Shown one piece after another: positions 11,818-14,038 of a stretch of DNA of 14,038 nucleotides. Under the pieces are notes generated by a model. The model saw nothing but the letters and a program-made list of their open reading frames with translations, was not told the DNA's origin and did not search any database. A program made the position numbers and the translations under genes. Origin of the DNA: Nitrospirota bacterium (GTDB lineage: Bacteria > Nitrospirota > UBA9217); assembly GCA_013334545.1 (NCBI GenBank), contig JAAXXJ010000052.1, forward strand, positions 1-14,038, in the 5' to 3' direction. Positions within the stretch are counted from its first letter, which is position 1. Every line of letters begins with the position of its first letter.

Positions 11818-13734
11818 TTACGCCGGCTTTTTGCCCTTGAGATTCCCCGTCATCAGCTTCGCCACGGACCGCGCAAAGGCCGACGGGTCCTTGATCTTCG
11901 AGCCCTCGAGCAGCAGGGACTGATTGTACGTGAGATCGATATATTCCTGCACCTGTTCGTCTTTGCCGCTCGCGAGCATCCCGTTCATCACCTCGAACAC
12001 CGGATGGGCCGGGTTGATCTCCAGGATCCTCTTCTGGGACGGCACATCCTGGCCCATGGACTTGAGCAGTTTCTCCATCTGCGGGTCGAGCCCGCCCTCG
12101 TCCGCCACCAGGCAGGAGGCAGAATCCGTGAGCCGTCCGGACAAGCGCACGTCCTTCACCTCGTCCTTCAGCTGCTCCTTGAACTTGGCAAGCAGTTTCT
12201 CGAACTTGCCCTTCTGCGCTTCCTTCTCCGATTCCGTTGCCTTGTCCAGGCTCACATCGCCTTTGATCACGTTCCTGACCTTCTTGCCCTTGTACTCACC
12301 CAGGTCCAGCATGATCAGGTCGTCGATGTCGTCGGTCAGGCAGAGCACCTCATAGCCCTTGGTGCGGAAGGCCTCGAGGTAAGGCGACTGCAGGACGTTC
12401 TCGTCAGGCCTGCCGGTGATGTAGTAGATGGCGTCCTGGGCGATCGGCATGTCCCGAACATAGTCGGACAGGGTCGTGTACTTTCCTGCTTCGGTCTTGG
12501 TGGACGTGAACAGCAGGAGATCGGCAATCTCCTCCTTCTTGCTGGGGTCGAAGTGGATACCTTCCTTCAGCACCCTGCCGAACTCCTTATGCAGCTTCTC
12601 ATAGGCAGGGGCGTCGTTCTTCCTCATATCCACCAGGGCATCCAATATCTTCTTAGTGATGTTCTTCTTGATCACCCCGATCTGCCGGTTGTTCTGCAAG
12701 ATCTCACGCGACACGTTCAGCGGCAGGTCGGACGAGTCCACCACGCCGCGCACGAAGCGCAGGTACTCAGGCATTAACTCTGCACAGTGGTCCATGATCT
12801 GGACGCGCTTCACATAGAGCATTGGCCCGATCTTGAAGTCCCGGTACAGAATGCCGTAGGGCGCGTGCTGTGGGATGTAGAGCAGGGCCATGAACTCCGA
12901 CGTGCCCTCGGCGCGATAATGGATCACCTTCGCTGGATCAGAATAGTCGTGGGACACGTGCTTGTAGAAGTCGTTGTACTCTTCCGGCTTGATCTCCGAC
13001 GGGTCCTTGAGCCAGATGGCCTTGCGGGCGTTCAGGGTCTCTTCTTCTGTGACTTTGATCTTCTTTTCCTTATCAGCGGGGTCTTCCTTTTCCCGGGTGA
13101 TGTCCATAACTACAGGATGCTCGATGTAGTCCGAGTATTTCTTGATGACATCGCGGATCTCCCACTCTTCAAGATACTTCTTATCGTCGTCCCTGAGGTG
13201 GAGCACAACATCCGTACCCGGCTTGTCCCTCGTCGCGTCATCGATCGTATAGGTTCCGTCAGCGGTCGATTCCCACTTGATCGCCTTGTTCGTCTTCTCC
13301 GTAGCCTTGCGCGAGACCACGGTCACGCGGTCGGCCACCATGTAAGATGAATAGAAGCCCACGCCGAACTGGCCGATGAGCCCCGGCTTGTCCTTCTGGG
13401 ACGCGTCCTTGAGCGCCTGCATGAACTCTCTCGTGCCTGAGTGAGCGATCGTCCCGAGCTCGGCAACTGCTTCTTCCCTGGTCAGGCCGATGCCGTTGTC
13501 GCTGATGGTAAGCGTGTTCGCTGTTTTGTCCGGCGTGATCTTGATCTTCCACTCCCCGCAGGCCTCGGCGATCTCCCTGTTCGTCAACGACTCGTGGCGC
13601 GCCTTGTCGATCGCGTCCGAGGCGTTCGAGATCAGCTCGCGCAGGAATATCTCCTTGTGCGAATAAAGGGAGTGGATCATCAGGTTCAGCAGCTCTTTTA
13701 CTTCGGTTTTGAATTCCATCTTCTCAACAGCCAT
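11818..13734 (-). CDS. htpG: molecular chaperone HtpG (Hsp90)
   Basis: A 638-residue cytosolic Hsp90, full length. The N-terminal GHKL ATPase domain has Glu33 and Asn37 in FLRELISNASDAIDK, the DNGIG loop at Asp79-Gly83, and GQFGVGFYSSYMVAD at about 120-134. The middle domain has GILYRDFKIGPMLYVKRVQI, VRGVVDSSDLPLNVSREILQ, including the conserved Arg of the gamma-phosphate contact, and IYYITG. The C-terminal dimerisation domain ends INPAHPVFEVMNGML, with no eukaryotic MEEVD tail. HtpG remodels client proteins with the DnaK system. GAGGTG lies about 6 nt before ATG 13734. The terminator at 11766-11792 closes the transcript. Promoter hexamers, including a heat-shock sigma32 type, could not be assigned in the upstream gap. 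Confidence 0.98.
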   Translation of the reverse strand: MAVEKMEFKTEVKELLNLMIHSLYSHKEIFLRELISNASDAIDKARHESLTNREIAEACGEWKIKITPDKTANTLTISDNGIGLTREEAVAELGTIAHSGTREFMQALKDASQKDKPGLIGQFGVGFYSSYMVADRVTVVSRKATEKTNKAIKWESTADGTYTIDDATRDKPGTDVVLHLRDDDKKYLEEWEIRDVIKKYSDYIEHPVVMDITREKEDPADKEKKIKVTEEETLNARKAIWLKDPSEIKPEEYNDFYKHVSHDYSDPAKVIHYRAEGTSEFMALLYIPQHAPYGILYRDFKIGPMLYVKRVQIMDHCAELMPEYLRFVRGVVDSSDLPLNVSREILQNNRQIGVIKKNITKKILDALVDMRKNDAPAYEKLHKEFGRVLKEGIHFDPSKKEEIADLLLFTSTKTEAGKYTTLSDYVRDMPIAQDAIYYITGRPDENVLQSPYLEAFRTKGYEVLCLTDDIDDLIMLDLGEYKGKKVRNVIKGDVSLDKATESEKEAQKGKFEKLLAKFKEQLKDEVKDVRLSGRLTDSASCLVADEGGLDPQMEKLLKSMGQDVPSQKRILEINPAHPVFEVMNGMLASGKDEQVQEYIDLTYNQSLLLEGSKIKDPSAFARSVAKLMTGNLKGKKPA

Positions 13735-13938
13735 GGTTCACCTCACGAACTAAATATTTGTCTTTGACACTGAAGACACTGAAAGGAGCTATGATAACGG
13801 CGGATAGATCAAGCAGTAAATGATTACCTGTCCTTGAATCAGTCCCAGTCTTTGGATCGCCTTTCTTGGGCACGAAAAAAAGGTGACAAGAAACGCATCC
13901 GGGTTCTTATTAGAGATACTAATCAGAGCATAATATAG
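13735..13938. other. gap between htpG and IS630, with a repeat copy
   Basis: About 200 bp without a gene. It contains the second copy of the hairpin repeat (about 13859-13890, CCTTTCTTGGGCACG...AAAGGTGAC) in the opposite orientation to 7212-7243. The htpG promoter must be here but no convincing hexamers were found. Confidence 0.45.
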
Positions 13939-13966
13939 TTGACATTTTATGCGGTTGTGGTATTAT
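13939..13966 (+). promoter_or_regulatory. promoter at the IS630 left end
   Basis: Consensus TTGACA (13939-13944), 16-bp spacer, TATTAT (13961-13966). The expected start lies about 7 nt on, at or next to the ATG at 13973, so the transcript may be leaderless; no ribosome binding site is present in the 6 nt between. Confidence 0.6.
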
Positions 13967-13972
13967 GCGGGC

Positions 13973-14038
13973 ATGAAGATACGAGATGCTCGCTCCCTTT
14001 CCTCTGAAGCACAAGAGGACATCCGCCGCAAGGCGGTC
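13973..14038 (+). CDS. IS630-family transposase, N-terminal fragment (cut by window)
   Basis: Twenty-two codons, MKIRDARSLSSEAQEDIRRK followed by AV, match the start of IS630-family transposases, which open with this short leader and enter a helix-turn-helix DNA-binding domain (the catalytic DDE domain would be further on). The family inserts at TA dinucleotides; the left end is probably within about 13931-13940 (TAATATAGTTGACA), where several TA steps occur. Whether the element is intact cannot be told because the window ends here. Confidence 0.8.
   Translation, partial: MKIRDARSLSSEAQEDIRRKAV

Noticed and set aside
11725..12777. 350-codon open frame on the plus strand rich in Leu, His and Val
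   Set aside because: Antisense shadow of htpG.
1..14038. CRISPR array, tRNA or rRNA
   Set aside because: No regularly spaced repeats with spacers, no cloverleaf with T-loop GGTTCGA pattern, and no rRNA sequence was seen on either strand.

Overview
The window looks like chromosomal DNA of a moderately GC-rich Gram-negative bacterium. It encodes a lipid-facing periplasmic/outer-membrane protein set (DUF3108, DUF1207), an AmmeMemoRadiSam-type radical SAM enzyme, a GYD protein, HtpG and a short Lys-rich protein starting MGDKGGKKNKEK, a combination I associate with Desulfobacterota ('deltaproteobacteria') or Nitrospirota. This placement is an inference from gene style; no rRNA is present to confirm it.

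Layout. 1-72: start of a small Lys-rich protein (minus, cut by the window edge). 73-507: non-coding, with three hairpins and a REP-like repeat. 508-1428: Tim44-like membrane protein, followed by a clear intrinsic terminator (1516-1547). 1598-2434: DUF3108 exported protein (minus). 2943-4118: unrecognised, probably helical-barrel protein. 4194-5153: DUF1207 outer-membrane-like protein. 5410-5694: GYD domain protein. 5902-6939: AmrS-type radical SAM enzyme (minus). 6940-7739: about 800 bp without a credible gene, rich in dispersed repeats and ending in a promoter-like region full of inverted and direct repeats. 7740-7980: a strong candidate for a free-standing structured RNA of about 240 nt. 8083-8907 (ends approximate): an internally deleted IS110-family element that keeps its left end, including a plausible bridge-RNA fold, and its right end, but has lost most of its recombinase. 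8983-9345: DUF2784 membrane protein. 9346-9785: non-coding with two large inverted repeats. 9786-10916: CapA-like metallophosphatase (minus). 11156-11683: DJ-1/PfpI protein (minus). 11818-13734: HtpG chaperone (minus) with a downstream terminator. 13973-14038: first 22 codons of an IS630-family transposase.

The genes do not form one pathway. Most stand alone with their own signals and there is no clear multi-gene operon; stress and protein quality control (HtpG, PfpI) lie side by side on the minus strand but are separated by a terminator and a new promoter. The gaps carry several dispersed repeat families, each seen at two or more places here, which points to a genome with abundant REP/MITE-like sequences.

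The items most worth following are the 7740-7980 RNA (9-bp closing stem, 19-bp second stem, U8 tail, TATAAT just upstream), the repeat-dense control region before it, and the IS110 derivative that keeps a bridge-RNA-like left end without a working recombinase.
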